Shown here one piece after another: positions 37,264-47,309 of a stretch of 64,000 nucleotides of DNA (its first letter is position 1; each line of letters begins with the position of its first letter). The stretch is taken from positions 124,001 to 188,000 of the forward strand of contig NZ_NXLQ01000001.1 of assembly GCF_003364195.1 (NCBI RefSeq), given 5' to 3'. The notes under the pieces are model-generated. The model saw only the letters and a program-made list of their open reading frames with translations, did not search any database and was not told the origin of the DNA. The DNA comes from Helicobacter didelphidarum (GTDB taxonomy: Bacteria; Campylobacterota; Campylobacteria; Campylobacterales; Helicobacteraceae). The translations under genes and the position numbers were made by a program.

Positions 37264-38958
37264 TCACAACTCCGTTTTTAGCACCGCACCATTTGCCGCA
37301 TTGCTTACAAGCAAAGCATAGCGTTTGAGCCACTTGCCTTGCACCTCCTTTTTGATAGGCTTCCACTTCGCTTTGCGAGATTCTATGGTTGCAGAATCCA
37401 CGAGCAATTCAAGGCTTCCTTGCGATACAGATATGCGGATAGTATCGCCATCTTGAATAAGTCCTATCAAGCCTCCTTCCGCAGCTTCCGGGCTGATATG
37501 CCCTATACACGCTCCCCTTGTCGCTCCGCTAAATCGCCCATCGGTGATGAGGGCGACAGATTCGCCAAGCCCCATTCCCATAATAAGGCTTGTTGGGCTT
37601 AGCATTTCTTGCATTCCGGGTCCCCCACGCGGTCCCTCATAGCGGATAACCACGACATTACCCGCCTTGACTTTTCCCCCTGCGATACCTTTAATCGCCT
37701 CATCTTGCGAGTTAAAGCACACGGCTTTGCCCTCAAATTCCTTCATAGATTCTGCAACTGCAGCGACTTTGAGCACCGCACCTTGTGTGGCGAGATTGCC
37801 ATAGAGGATTTTTAATCCGCCCACTTGCGAATATGCCTCTTCATTGTGGCGGATAATATGAGAATCTAGAATCTCCGCGTTTTTAATCCGCTCCTCCAAA
37901 GTCTCGCCCGTGATAGTGAGGGCGTCAAGGTGGAGGATAGAATTTCCTCTTTTACTGACTTCATTCATGACGGCATTCACTCCCCCCGCACGATTAATAT
38001 CCTCCATATGCACGCTACTTAGTGCCGGTGCGATTTTGGCGATATGGGCGACTTTTGTCGCGATGTCATTAATGTTTGATAGCTCGAAGTCTGTCTCTGC
38101 CTCTTTGGCAATGGCAAGCATGTGAAGCACGGTATTGGTGCTTCCGCCCATCGCCATATCCACGACAAAGGCATTGTGAATGGCTTTGAAGTTCAAAATA
38201 TTGCGGAGTTTGAATTTCTCGCTTAAAGTAGAATCTAGGGCGATTTGGACGATTCTTCTTGCGGCTTTGCGGAGCAATTCCTCACGCTCTTTCGTAAGGG
38301 CGGGAATCGTGCCATTGCCCGGTAGGGCGATACCCATCGCTTCACAAAGCGTATTCATTGAGTTTGCAGTAAACATTCCGCTACAACTCCCACCACTCGG
38401 ACAGGCTTTGCATTCTATCTCATGCAGTCTTTTTTCATCAATCTTGCCACTTGCAAACTCACCTACTGCCTCAAATGCAGAGTTCAAATCAAGTGCAGTG
38501 CCGTCCTCTAAGCGTCCAGCGAGCATAGGACCGCCACTCACAAAGATTGTCGGCACATTCACACGCAACGCACCCATAATCATACCCGGCACGATTTTGT
38601 CGCAGTTTGGGATACAAATCATCGCATCAAGTGCGTGGGCATTCATTACAGATTCTATACTATCGGCGATGAGTTCGCGACTAGGGAGCGAATAGAGCAT
38701 TCCACTATGCCCCATAGCGATACCATCATCGACACCAATCGTATTAAACTCAAATGGCACAGCTCCTGCTTTGCGGATTTCCTCTTTGATAATGCGTCCA
38801 TATTCTTGCAAAAAGAAATGTCCCGGAATAATGTCAATGTAGCTATTTGCCACACCGATAAAAGGTTTAGAAAAATCCTCATCTTTCAAACCTGTGGCAC
38901 GCAATAAACTCCTGTGCGGGGCTTTTTGGTAACCTTTTTTGATAATATCACTTCGCAT
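37264..38958 (-). CDS. ilvD: Dihydroxy-acid dehydratase
   Basis: An iron-sulfur enzyme of branched-chain amino-acid synthesis, 564 residues. Cysteine motifs [12 protein letters not shown] and [14 protein letters not shown] are present, as is the C-terminal [20 protein letters not shown]. The start at 38958 is chosen because AAGGAG lies six bases ahead; an in-frame upstream ATG would add 18 residues unlike the family. Composition is about 52% G+C in one 60-base line counted by hand, far above the window norm. The broken restriction gene is directly downstream. Confidence 0.97.
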   Translation of the reverse strand: MRSDIIKKGYQKAPHRSLLRATGLKDEDFSKPFIGVANSYIDIIPGHFFLQEYGRIIKEEIRKAGAVPFEFNTIGVDDGIAMGHSGMLYSLPSRELIADSIESVMNAHALDAMICIPNCDKIVPGMIMGALRVNVPTIFVSGGPMLAGRLEDGTALDLNSAFEAVGEFASGKIDEKRLHEIECKACPSGGSCSGMFTANSMNTLCEAMGIALPGNGTIPALTKEREELLRKAARRIVQIALDSTLSEKFKLRNILNFKAIHNAFVVDMAMGGSTNTVLHMLAIAKEAETDFELSNINDIATKVAHIAKIAPALSSVHMEDINRAGGVNAVMNEVSKRGNSILHLDALTITGETLEERIKNAEILDSHIIRHNEEAYSQVGGLKILYGNLATQGAVLKVAAVAESMKEFEGKAVCFNSQDEAIKGIAGGKVKAGNVVVIRYEGPRGGPGMQEMLSPTSLIMGMGLGESVALITDGRFSGATRGACIGHISPEAAEGGLIGLIQDGDTIRISVSQGSLELLVDSATIESRKAKWKPIKKEVQGKWLKRYALLVSNAANGAVLKTEL

Positions 38959-39064
38959 GGGTTTCTCCTTAATAATAGCAATATTTTTTGTTTCATGTCC
39001 AAAGGCTAACATTCTAATATAGAAAAGTTAAAAATAATAAAAAATTAAGATAAAAACACAAAAA

Positions 39065-40072
39065 CTAATGCCATGCAATCATTTTTAATTTTTTATGTTG
39101 AAATCTTCCAAATTTTCCAATAATATGTAGCTTTATTCTTGAACGATGTGCTATTCTCTTGAGTGCAGGAATATTTTTTTGGGAAAAACTTATGAGTAAT
39201 TCATATTCTTCGCCACTTTGATATACAGAATCTTTAAGTTTCTTAAAAGCATAAAATTGCAAATTATTCAATTTTTCCAATCGAGTAATTTCAGTTGCTA
39301 AACCATCACTAATATCCATACAAGCATGAATATATTTATATGCTTGGAAAATAAATTTCTCTCGCGTAACTGGTAAGCAAAAACGTGCATAAGGGTTCTT
39401 AGATTCTATACAATTATATGGTATTTTATTGATTGTCGCACCATATCGCAAGAGACTTTTTAATATCTTGAGGCTTCCACCCAAATTCGCATTCCGACGG
39501 CTTGTATAAGCAAGATAATCTCCTTTTATGAGATGATTCCTATGTAAATATTTACTTTTAAGTTTTCCAATCAAAGTAATATGAAAACCAAGTTTATCGC
39601 CTTTTGTTGTATCTCCTCCAATAAGGGCAATGTTGTATTTTTTGCAAATTTCTTGTATCCCTTGCACAAGTTCAATAAGCATTGTTTTGTGTGAATCTCT
39701 TGGTAAAGTAATGGCTAAAAGTGCATAGAGAGGCTCTGCTCCAGAACTTAAAATATCTGAAATATTAACTAAAAAGGCTTTTTTTGCTACATTTTTGTAA
39801 CTTAGCCAATGATGTGAATGAACATAGCGAAACAAAGTATCGTTTTGATATAGCGTTTTCTCTTGTTGTATGAACACATTTTTTGTTTGTAAGGAAGATG
39901 GTTGTATGCGAAAATGAACATCTTCAATGAAGCTATCCATTGCGATAATATAAGGAGATTCTTTGGTTTTTTTGCTGGTATGTAAACAGCGAAGTCGAAC
40001 ACAATCATCACCTAATTCTTGAGTGATGCCACTTTTTTGTAATAATGTCAAGAAAAAAGATTCCATATCCAT
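39065..40072 (-). CDS. thiL: Thiamine-monophosphate kinase
   Basis: This enzyme phosphorylates thiamine monophosphate to the active diphosphate. The 335-residue protein has the PurM-like motifs ELGDDCV, AMDSFIEDVHF, LVNISDILSSGAEPLYALL, LIGGDTTKGD and MDISDGLATEI. The ATG at 40072 follows GAGAGGG by about five bases; an ATG two codons on is possible, and the TTG further upstream is unlikely. It stands alone and is divergent from the FtsL/DivIC-like gene. Confidence 0.93.
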   Translation of the reverse strand: MDMESFFLTLLQKSGITQELGDDCVRLRCLHTSKKTKESPYIIAMDSFIEDVHFRIQPSSLQTKNVFIQQEKTLYQNDTLFRYVHSHHWLSYKNVAKKAFLVNISDILSSGAEPLYALLAITLPRDSHKTMLIELVQGIQEICKKYNIALIGGDTTKGDKLGFHITLIGKLKSKYLHRNHLIKGDYLAYTSRRNANLGGSLKILKSLLRYGATINKIPYNCIESKNPYARFCLPVTREKFIFQAYKYIHACMDISDGLATEITRLEKLNNLQFYAFKKLKDSVYQSGEEYELLISFSQKNIPALKRIAHRSRIKLHIIGKFGRFQHKKLKMIAWH

Positions 40073-40171
40073 AGCACCCTCTCCATGCAATCTATATTAG
40101 GGTATTTTACACTATTTTTGAGAAAAGTTTAAGCTTTTTTCTTATGTTATCTATTTGGTCTTGATTCATGT

Positions 40172-40177
40172 TATAAT
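40172..40177 (+). promoter_or_regulatory. -10 box of the FtsL/DivIC-like gene
   Basis: TATAAT preceded by CATGT, 41 bases before the ATG at 40218. Confidence 0.45.
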
Positions 40178-40217
40178 TATACAAAAACTATATAACTTTT
40201 TTGGAGAAAGATTCTGA

Positions 40218-41234
40218 ATGTCAAATACCAAAAAATCAGATAATCATCAGCAGATAAATCAGATTTCAGAGTTAGATAATTTACAACCAATATCACAAAA
40301 AACACAAAATATGAAAAAAGAGGAAAGTGTTTTAGAAGAAAGTGTAATTCCTGTTGATATTTTCAATGAAGTTTCAGCAATTACATTTACCCATAACAAT
40401 ACTAATAATCTTATCCAGACAAAGCAACAACTTCTTCCTGAACAACAAATAAAAGAAGAATTGATAGAGCAATTAGAATCTCAAAGTAAATCTTTTGTAG
40501 AACAAGATGAACAATCTAAGCAAGATGTCCGAGAATTAAATCAATTACACGGACAAAATGTGCAAGAAAGTAGTGATATTGCTCATTTAACTAATCAGAT
40601 TCAACATGAAAACAATGAAGACTTCATAGAACAACAAGATATGTCACAAATTCAAAATCCACATCAAGATTCAGTAAGTGAAATACCTGAGAACATGATA
40701 AACAATTTTGAAGATTCTCATATTATACATAATCAAAATATAGATAATAAAGATGAAAAACACGAGAATACAGAAGAGTTTTTTGATAAAGATAGCAATG
40801 AAGCTATACAGAATCAAACACAAGATTCTAATAAACACACTAACCAAGAGACATCTAATCCTGACAATCTGCAAGAATATACTTCTCGACAATGTATATC
40901 CGATGAAGATAGAGAATCTCTCATGCAAGAGATTCTTGAGGATAAGACAAGCAAAAAAAGAAAAAAGAGTAAAAAAATTAAAAAAGCATTCAAATATAAA
41001 CGACATTGGGGTTATATTCTTTATTCTAAACGTCTTCTTGGTAGTATTATTGTGCTTGCATGTTTTATTGGTTTATATACAGGATATTTACTCTTTGGAA
41101 CAACTTCGCTCCAAGTATTGTGGGGACTAAACCAACAAAAAAAGACACTTGAAGAGAGGGTTGAACAAAGTCGCATAGAAAATGCTCAATTACAAAAAAA
41201 AGTCTTAGAATTGCTTAGCCTTGAGCCAGATTAG
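40218..41234 (+). CDS. Membrane protein with long Q/N-rich arm and FtsL/DivIC-like end
   Basis: A 338-residue protein. Residues 1-240 are highly polar, rich in Q, N, E, D and S, and probably disordered. A basic patch (KTSKKRKKSKKIKKAFKYK) is followed by a single membrane helix (about 275-293) and a short periplasmic coiled coil (NQQKKTLEERVEQSR to LLSLEP). The last 65 residues have the layout of FtsB/DivIC septum-formation proteins, so a cell-division role is possible, but the large cytoplasmic arm is not typical. Ribosome site: GGAGAAAG region before ATG. Confidence 0.6.
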   Translation: MSNTKKSDNHQQINQISELDNLQPISQKTQNMKKEESVLEESVIPVDIFNEVSAITFTHNNTNNLIQTKQQLLPEQQIKEELIEQLESQSKSFVEQDEQSKQDVRELNQLHGQNVQESSDIAHLTNQIQHENNEDFIEQQDMSQIQNPHQDSVSEIPENMINNFEDSHIIHNQNIDNKDEKHENTEEFFDKDSNEAIQNQTQDSNKHTNQETSNPDNLQEYTSRQCISDEDRESLMQEILEDKTSKKRKKSKKIKKAFKYKRHWGYILYSKRLLGSIIVLACFIGLYTGYLLFGTTSLQVLWGLNQQKKTLEERVEQSRIENAQLQKKVLELLSLEPD

Positions 41235-41590
41235 AGTGTATCTAAGAAGTGTTTCCTTAGAAATATATTTAAAGATGTAGTACAAACTTTCAACGAGTGT
41301 TCAATTTATTCATGATAAGAATCATGTGTTGTAAGAAAAATAAATGGTTGCATTGAGTAAGTAAATAATCTTTCAGCTTCCTCATTCCATGATAAATAGA
41401 TAAATATTTTAAATTTGGAAAGTTTAATAAAATATCTAGTAATTTTGTAATATTTTCATAGAGCTTCAAAAAATTACAAAAAAACATTTCTTAATTTACT
41501 CTTTTTGTATTAGAATATAGTGTTTATCCTTACTGCTACAAAAGAATTATAGTGATAAGTAATTGTTGTTATATGATTTAGGAGAAGAGA
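41235..41590. other. Intergenic region, no convincing gene
   Basis: About 350 AT-rich bases. A 65-codon open frame on the minus strand (41290-41487) has no ribosome site and low-complexity hydrophobic content and is not accepted as a gene. Confidence 0.45.
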
Positions 41591-43120
41591 GTGTTGTTAT
41601 ACACAAATTTGTTTATAAAAGTATTGTGTTGGATTTTTGTTTTCTTTGGTGTAGGGTGGACACAAACTTTAGATTTAAAAGATGTTGTAAAAGCTATTGA
41701 AAAAAATTCTTTAGAGCTAGTCAATAACAAAGCACAATTTGAATCTCTCTTGTCAGAAGGTAAATCAAATCTTGCATGGGAATACCCCTATCTGGATACA
41801 GAAGGTGGCACAGCACAGGAGAATGGTCGTATTGGTGGCGAATGGAGTGCAGTATTTCTAGTGAAACCAAAACTTTGGTGGGTTAATCCTCTCTTGCGTG
41901 ATAGTCTAAAAAGTAAAAATATGCAATATCAAAAATCACATATCCTTATTCGTAATATTAGTTTTATTGGAGTAAAGAGAATTTATCTTACTTATATTGC
42001 AACAAAAGAGAAATATCAATACTATCTCACACGCGAACGTAATTTCTTGCAACTTTTAGGAAATGCTAAGAAAAGATTAGAGGGTGGGAGTATTAGTCGT
42101 AAAGATTATGTGAGTTTTGAATCTGCTTACATAGATTCTACGCTTGCGAGCCTTGCAGTTCAAAACGAATTGATAGAATTGCAAAGAATGTTGTTTATGA
42201 TTTTAGGACTTGATAAGCAAGGTTATGTTTCTCATTTTGAGCAAGGTGTGGGGCTTAATAATAGTCTTGATTCTCTTGGCTACTCAAATGTTACCCTTAG
42301 TAATTGGGAAATAGCGAAAGATACTAATGTGCAAAATGTTCCCTCACAAACAATGAGTGAAGATTTGCAAAGACGCAATCAAACTGATGCAAACCTAAAT
42401 AATATCATGGCATTACAAGGCTATAATTTAGAAATATTAAATTCTAATACTTCAGATTCCAATCTACAAAATCAAAATAATAATTTAGACAAAAAAACTT
42501 CCTCGCTTGCTTTGAATCAACAAGATATTGTTATTAACGATTTACAATTCAACTATATAGAAGTGGGGCGAAGCATACTAGAAGAAAAATTGAAAAATTC
42601 ACTTTATACAGAAATATTAGATCTGCAAGCGAAAGAATATCAGTATCTTGGGCAATATGAAGGAAGAAATCACTGGAATGCTTTAGAATTTGGTGCAGGA
42701 GTCAATTATTCTCTCTCAAGATATAATCCAACATTTCAATTATCTGTTCCTTTGCCTGTTACAAAAAAACAATCCCACTTAAAAGCAAAATATATGGCAC
42801 TTGAGAATGGAGCGGTAAGTAAATCTATGATTACAAAAAAACAAATTGCTATCAAGGCACATGCCTATTTGAAAGAGCTATCATTGCAAAAACACTATAT
42901 TAATATAGCAAAAAATAATACTGAAGTAAAGCAACATTTAGCTGAACTGAATCGCCTTGCCTATGAAACACAACAAGTAACACTTTTTGAATATATTACA
43001 CAAGCGAACGCATTTGTAGATTCTCAAATTGAACTTGTCAATTCACAGATTAAATATATTAATCTCGTTGCATTCCTGGAAGAAACACTCGGTGAGAGCT
43101 TTACGGATATTAATAATTAG
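41591..43120 (+). CDS. TolC-family outer-membrane factor of a metal-efflux RND system
   Basis: A 509-residue protein read from GTG at 41591 with GGAG six bases ahead. Signal-like N-terminus (LLYTNLFIKVLCWIFVFFGVGWT), then LKDVVKAIEKNSLELVNNKAQ and the paired long helices of the TolC/CzcC family. The C-terminal half has a second helix pair. An N/Q/S-rich stretch of about 70 residues (about 240-310) lies between the two halves. It forms the outer-membrane channel for the adaptor and pump encoded next; the following gene starts ten bases downstream. Confidence 0.88.
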   Translation: MLLYTNLFIKVLCWIFVFFGVGWTQTLDLKDVVKAIEKNSLELVNNKAQFESLLSEGKSNLAWEYPYLDTEGGTAQENGRIGGEWSAVFLVKPKLWWVNPLLRDSLKSKNMQYQKSHILIRNISFIGVKRIYLTYIATKEKYQYYLTRERNFLQLLGNAKKRLEGGSISRKDYVSFESAYIDSTLASLAVQNELIELQRMLFMILGLDKQGYVSHFEQGVGLNNSLDSLGYSNVTLSNWEIAKDTNVQNVPSQTMSEDLQRRNQTDANLNNIMALQGYNLEILNSNTSDSNLQNQNNNLDKKTSSLALNQQDIVINDLQFNYIEVGRSILEEKLKNSLYTEILDLQAKEYQYLGQYEGRNHWNALEFGAGVNYSLSRYNPTFQLSVPLPVTKKQSHLKAKYMALENGAVSKSMITKKQIAIKAHAYLKELSLQKHYINIAKNNTEVKQHLAELNRLAYETQQVTLFEYITQANAFVDSQIELVNSQIKYINLVAFLEETLGESFTDINN

Positions 43121-43129
43121 GAGCAAATA

Positions 43130-44251
43130 ATGTTATATATTCAAAGATTTTTTATTAGCCTTATCTTTTTATTGGTAATTTTATACCTCCTAATGCATAA
43201 TCTCTATGCACAAAATTATGATGTAATTAAGCTTACAGAAGCTGAAAGGGAGGCAACTGAAATTGGAATTTTTACAGTTACAGATAAATCAAATGAAAAA
43301 GGAACTCCTTTTTCTGCAGTTGTTGATTTTGATGATATGGGAGGATATACACAAAACTCAAGTTTAGAAGTTGTTGTTGTTGCACTTTATAAGCGAGCGG
43401 GGGAAAATGTAAAGCAAGGAGAGCCAATAGCTGAAATCAGTTCCAATGTTTTAAGTGAACTTTATTTTTCATTGCAAAATACACGCAGTCGTTTTGAAAT
43501 AGCAAGTCAAGTAGAAAAAAAAGATAAAGAATTGTTAAAGCAAGGGGTTATTTCGCAACGAGCTTATCAAACAAGTTATCTCACAATGAATGAATTAAAA
43601 CTCAAAATGAATGAAATTCGCTCGACTTTCACAATCTTTGGTATTAGTCCAGATAATCCCAGAGGGCAATATGGATTTCTTGTCAGAGCACAAGGAAGTG
43701 GCATTTTAAGTGTTGCACCTACACAGATTGGGCAAAAAATACCAGCTTTTACTCCTTATATTCGCATTAAAAAACCAAATAGTAATAGTATTCTCTTGCG
43801 AATTCGTGTTCCACAAAATCGTAGCGGAAGTGTGAAACAAGGTTTCGCGGTCTTTGATATACATGGAGAAAAGATTGGAAATATTGAAACAATTTCGAAT
43901 GTTGTTGATTTGCAAACAAATACAATGAGTGCAGTAGCAAGGGTGGAATCTAAGAATTTCCGTGTAGGCGAAATTGTGGAAATCTACATAGCAGGGAATA
44001 TTGGAGATAAAGCAGTTATTGTCCCAGATGATTGTTGGATTAAATACTATGATGATTATATTGCCTTTATCTTAACAAAAGAAGGTTTTCAGCCCATTTC
44101 AATTCAAATTCTTGAAGAAAGAGATTCCCATTCTGTTGTAACTTCAAATGATTTGCAAGTCGGGGCAAAACTTGCTCGAGGTTCTTTAGTGATCCTCAAA
44201 GGCATTATGACAGGCTTAGGTGGAGATGGGGGCGGTGGACATGCTCACTAA
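43130..44251 (+). CDS. Periplasmic adaptor (membrane-fusion protein) of the metal-efflux RND system
   Basis: A 373-residue CusB/CzcB-type adaptor with an N-terminal hydrophobic anchor (FFISLIFLLVILYLLMH), a lipoyl-like half motif (VVVALYKRAGENVKQGEPIAEI), a helical hairpin (about 110-160), barrel strands and the membrane-proximal domain. The last residues, GGDGGGGHAH, are glycine- and histidine-rich and may bind metal. It overlaps the start of the pump gene by 11 bases. GGAG ribosome site. Confidence 0.88.
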   Translation: MLYIQRFFISLIFLLVILYLLMHNLYAQNYDVIKLTEAEREATEIGIFTVTDKSNEKGTPFSAVVDFDDMGGYTQNSSLEVVVVALYKRAGENVKQGEPIAEISSNVLSELYFSLQNTRSRFEIASQVEKKDKELLKQGVISQRAYQTSYLTMNELKLKMNEIRSTFTIFGISPDNPRGQYGFLVRAQGSGILSVAPTQIGQKIPAFTPYIRIKKPNSNSILLRIRVPQNRSGSVKQGFAVFDIHGEKIGNIETISNVVDLQTNTMSAVARVESKNFRVGEIVEIYIAGNIGDKAVIVPDDCWIKYYDDYIAFILTKEGFQPISIQILEERDSHSVVTSNDLQVGAKLARGSLVILKGIMTGLGGDGGGGHAH

Positions 44252-47200
44252 AATTATTGAATTTGCACTACGACAGAAAATTATTGTCAGTATTCTAGCA
44301 ACTTTATTGCTATGTTTTGGTATTTATAGTTTTGTTCATATCCCAATAGATGCTTTTCCAGATGTAAGTTCAACACAAGTAAAAATTATCATGAAAATGC
44401 CAGGTGCTTCTCCAGAAGAAGTAGAGAATCGTGTTGTTCGCCCATTAGAATTAGAGTTATTAGGCTTACAAGGACAAACTTCGTTGAGAAGCACAAGTAA
44501 ATATGCAATTGCAGATATTACCATTAATTTTGAAGATTCTGTTAATATGAATATTGCACGACAAATGGTAAGCGAACGGATGACTACGGCTATGTCAGAG
44601 CTTCCTGCCGGTGTAACTGGTGGTTTAGCACCGATTGTAACACCCTTAAGTGATATGTATATGTTTACTATTGAGGGCAATATATCGGAAGTTGAAAAAA
44701 GGCAATTGCTAGATTTTACAATCCGACCAGCGTTGCGAAGTATTAAGGGTGTAGCTGATGTAAGTAGTTATGGAGGATATGCAAAAGCATATGTTGTAAT
44801 TCCAGATTTTCATGATATGGCAAAGCTTGGAATATCCATTTCGGATTTAGAATCTGCCCTCAAAGAAAATCTTAAAAATGATGGAGCAGGAATTATTAAT
44901 CGTCCTGGTGAAATGTATCTTGTTAAGATAGAATCTGCCGCTAAAAATATACAGGATTTGCAAAATATTTCGCTAAATACAGGACAAGGTTATGTGAGAA
45001 TTAAAGATTTTGCACAAGTTATTGAGAATCATAAAACGCGTTTAGGATTTGTAACTATTGATGGAAAGGAAGAAACCACAGAAGGAATTGTGTTAGGACT
45101 GCGTGGAGCAAACTCAAAAAATACTATTACTATGGTAGAAAAAAAACTTGATGAAATCCGAGCAAAACTTCCACCAAATGTAACAATTAACACATTTTAT
45201 AATCGATCAGATTTGACACAAAAAGCTGTTGATGCTGTAATTAAAGTATTGGCAGAGGCAATTATCTTGATTGTTGTCGTGCTTTTCTTATTTTTAGGGG
45301 ACTTACGAGCAGCTGTGGCAGTGAGTGTAATTTTGCCTCTTGCATTATCGGTTGCATTTATTTTAATGCAAAAATATGGTTTAAGTGCAAATTTAATGAG
45401 TTTAGGAGGACTGATAATTGCAGTTGGAATCTTAGTAGATTCCGCTGTTGTTGTCGTGGAAAATGCGTTTGAAAGACTTAGTCACGAAAAAAATTTAACA
45501 CAGATTCACACGATTTATCGAGCATCTAAAGAGATTGCACCTTCTGTTGTCAGTGGAATTATTATTATAATTGTGTTTTTTGTGCCAATTCTTACATTAG
45601 AAGGATTAGAAGGTAAAATGTTTGTTCCACTCGGTGAAACAATTGTTTTTGCATTACTTGGTTCACTTGTCCTTTCAATTACCGTAATACCTGTTATGTG
45701 TTCTTTTGTGTTAAAATCAAAACCGCATAAAGAAACTTTATTGCTTCGTGGTATTGAATATTTGTATTATCCAATGCTTAGATTTTGTCTTAATCATGGA
45801 AAGATTGTTATCGCAGGTTCTCTTGTATTTTTAGTTTTTACATTTTCTCTCTTCCCGCATATAGGAACAGCTTTTATGCCAACACTTGATGAGGGGGATA
45901 TTGTTTTAAGTATTGAGACAACTCCTTCCACTTCGCTTGAAGAATCCAAAAATATTTTACTAAGAGTTACAAAAAAAATCAAAGAAGAAGTTCCTGAAAT
46001 CAAAACGATTGTTACTCGTGCCGGTGCTGATGAATTGGGACTTGACTTAGCGGGATTATATCAATCAGATTCATTTATTATTCTTAAGCCACAAGAAGAG
46101 TGGGAAGTAAAAACGAAAAAAGAAATTTTAGATAAAATTAATGCAATTACAGAACAATTTAAGGGTATTACCTTTATAATGACACAACCAATAGATATGC
46201 GTATTAGTGAAATGGTAACCGGTGTACGCGGGGATTTAGCAATTAAAATTTTTGGTTCTGAAATCGATGACCTTAATAATATTAGTATGCAGATTGCAGA
46301 TATTTTGAGGGGTATTCAAGGAAGTAAAGAAGTTTATACAGCACTTAATAAGGGAGTGAATTATTTTTATGTAACACCATCACGTGAGAAAATGGCTCGT
46401 GCTAATATTAGTGTTGAAGAATTTGCAAAGTTTATGAAAAGTTCATTAGAAGGTTTATTTATTGATTATATTCCACAAGGATTCGCCCGCACTCCCGTAT
46501 ATATTCGTCAATTAAGTGATATTGCTAATGATGTTTCGCGTTTTCAAGGCTTAGAACTTAGTTCAGAAAGTGATCTTGTTGTTCCAATCAATTCCGTAGC
46601 CGAAATCAAAGCAGTTGATGGTCCGATCAGCATTATGCGTGAGCAAAGTAGTCGTGTAGGTGTTGTGCGTAGTAATGTGGAAGATAGAGATTTGGGAGGT
46701 TTTGTGCAAGAAGCTATGGAAAAGATTAATTCTCAAGTTAAGTTACCAGATGGATATAGCATTACTTATGGTGGGCAATTTGAGAATCAGCAAAGAGCAA
46801 ATGCTCGTTTTAGCACTGTTATCCCCCTAAGTATTTTGGTGATTTTTTTTATTTTATTTTTTACATTTCGTTCGATTACACTTTCACTTATGATTCTCCT
46901 TAATATTCCATTTGCTGTTACAGGTGGTTTGGTGTCTCTTTATTTATCAGGAGAATATATGTCTGTTCCAGCAAGCGTTGGTTTTATTGCACTGTTTGGT
47001 ATTGCTGTACTCAACGGGCTTGTTATGGTAGGATATTTTGTGCAACTTATTAAACAAGGACATAATGTTGAGGAAGCAGTCGAAATGGGAGCAAAAAGAC
47101 GATTGAGACCAGTATTAATGACTGCTAGCATTGCTGCATTGGGACTCGTTCCTATGTTAATTGGTGGTGGTGTAGGTAGTGAAGTGCAAAAACCTCTTGC

Positions 47201-47309
47201 CGTCGTTGTATTGGGTGGTCTCGCAACTTCTAGTGCACTTACACTGCTTATTTTACCTCCAACTTTTAAAATGATTGCAAAACGATTTAATATTATTGGT
47301 GGAAACTAA
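44241..47309 (+). CDS. Heavy-metal-efflux RND pump (CusA/CzcA family)
   Basis: A 1022-residue inner-membrane transporter. The ATG at 44241 gives the family start MLTKIIEFALRQKIIVSI; a GTG seven codons earlier is less likely. It shows IPIDAFPDVSSTQVKI, a central SLGGLIIAVGILVDSAVVVVENAFERLS (given in part) with the D and E of transmembrane helix 4, the second-half repeat, and GVGSEVQKPLAVVVLGGLATS. It exports metal ions through the channel encoded upstream. Cu(I), Zn and Co/Ni specificity cannot be told from the motifs alone; the downstream multicopper oxidase suggests copper. Confidence 0.93.
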   Translation: MLTKIIEFALRQKIIVSILATLLLCFGIYSFVHIPIDAFPDVSSTQVKIIMKMPGASPEEVENRVVRPLELELLGLQGQTSLRSTSKYAIADITINFEDSVNMNIARQMVSERMTTAMSELPAGVTGGLAPIVTPLSDMYMFTIEGNISEVEKRQLLDFTIRPALRSIKGVADVSSYGGYAKAYVVIPDFHDMAKLGISISDLESALKENLKNDGAGIINRPGEMYLVKIESAAKNIQDLQNISLNTGQGYVRIKDFAQVIENHKTRLGFVTIDGKEETTEGIVLGLRGANSKNTITMVEKKLDEIRAKLPPNVTINTFYNRSDLTQKAVDAVIKVLAEAIILIVVVLFLFLGDLRAAVAVSVILPLALSVAFILMQKYGLSANLMSLGGLIIAVGILVDSAVVVVENAFERLSHEKNLTQIHTIYRASKEIAPSVVSGIIIIIVFFVPILTLEGLEGKMFVPLGETIVFALLGSLVLSITVIPVMCSFVLKSKPHKETLLLRGIEYLYYPMLRFCLNHGKIVIAGSLVFLVFTFSLFPHIGTAFMPTLDEGDIVLSIETTPSTSLEESKNILLRVTKKIKEEVPEIKTIVTRAGADELGLDLAGLYQSDSFIILKPQEEWEVKTKKEILDKINAITEQFKGITFIMTQPIDMRISEMVTGVRGDLAIKIFGSEIDDLNNISMQIADILRGIQGSKEVYTALNKGVNYFYVTPSREKMARANISVEEFAKFMKSSLEGLFIDYIPQGFARTPVYIRQLSDIANDVSRFQGLELSSESDLVVPINSVAEIKAVDGPISIMREQSSRVGVVRSNVEDRDLGGFVQEAMEKINSQVKLPDGYSITYGGQFENQQRANARFSTVIPLSILVIFFILFFTFRSITLSLMILLNIPFAVTGGLVSLYLSGEYMSVPASVGFIALFGIAVLNGLVMVGYFVQLIKQGHNVEEAVEMGAKRRLRPVLMTASIAALGLVPMLIGGGVGSEVQKPLAVVVLGGLATSSALTLLILPPTFKMIAKRFNIIGGN

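Noticed and set aside
37339-38695. Several plus-strand open frames inside ilvD, up to 171 codons
   Set aside because: They are antisense to a complete, well-recognised gene whose higher G+C reduces chance stops.
41290-41487. 65-codon minus-strand frame in the gap before the efflux operon
   Set aside because: No ribosome site and random-looking F/L/N content.
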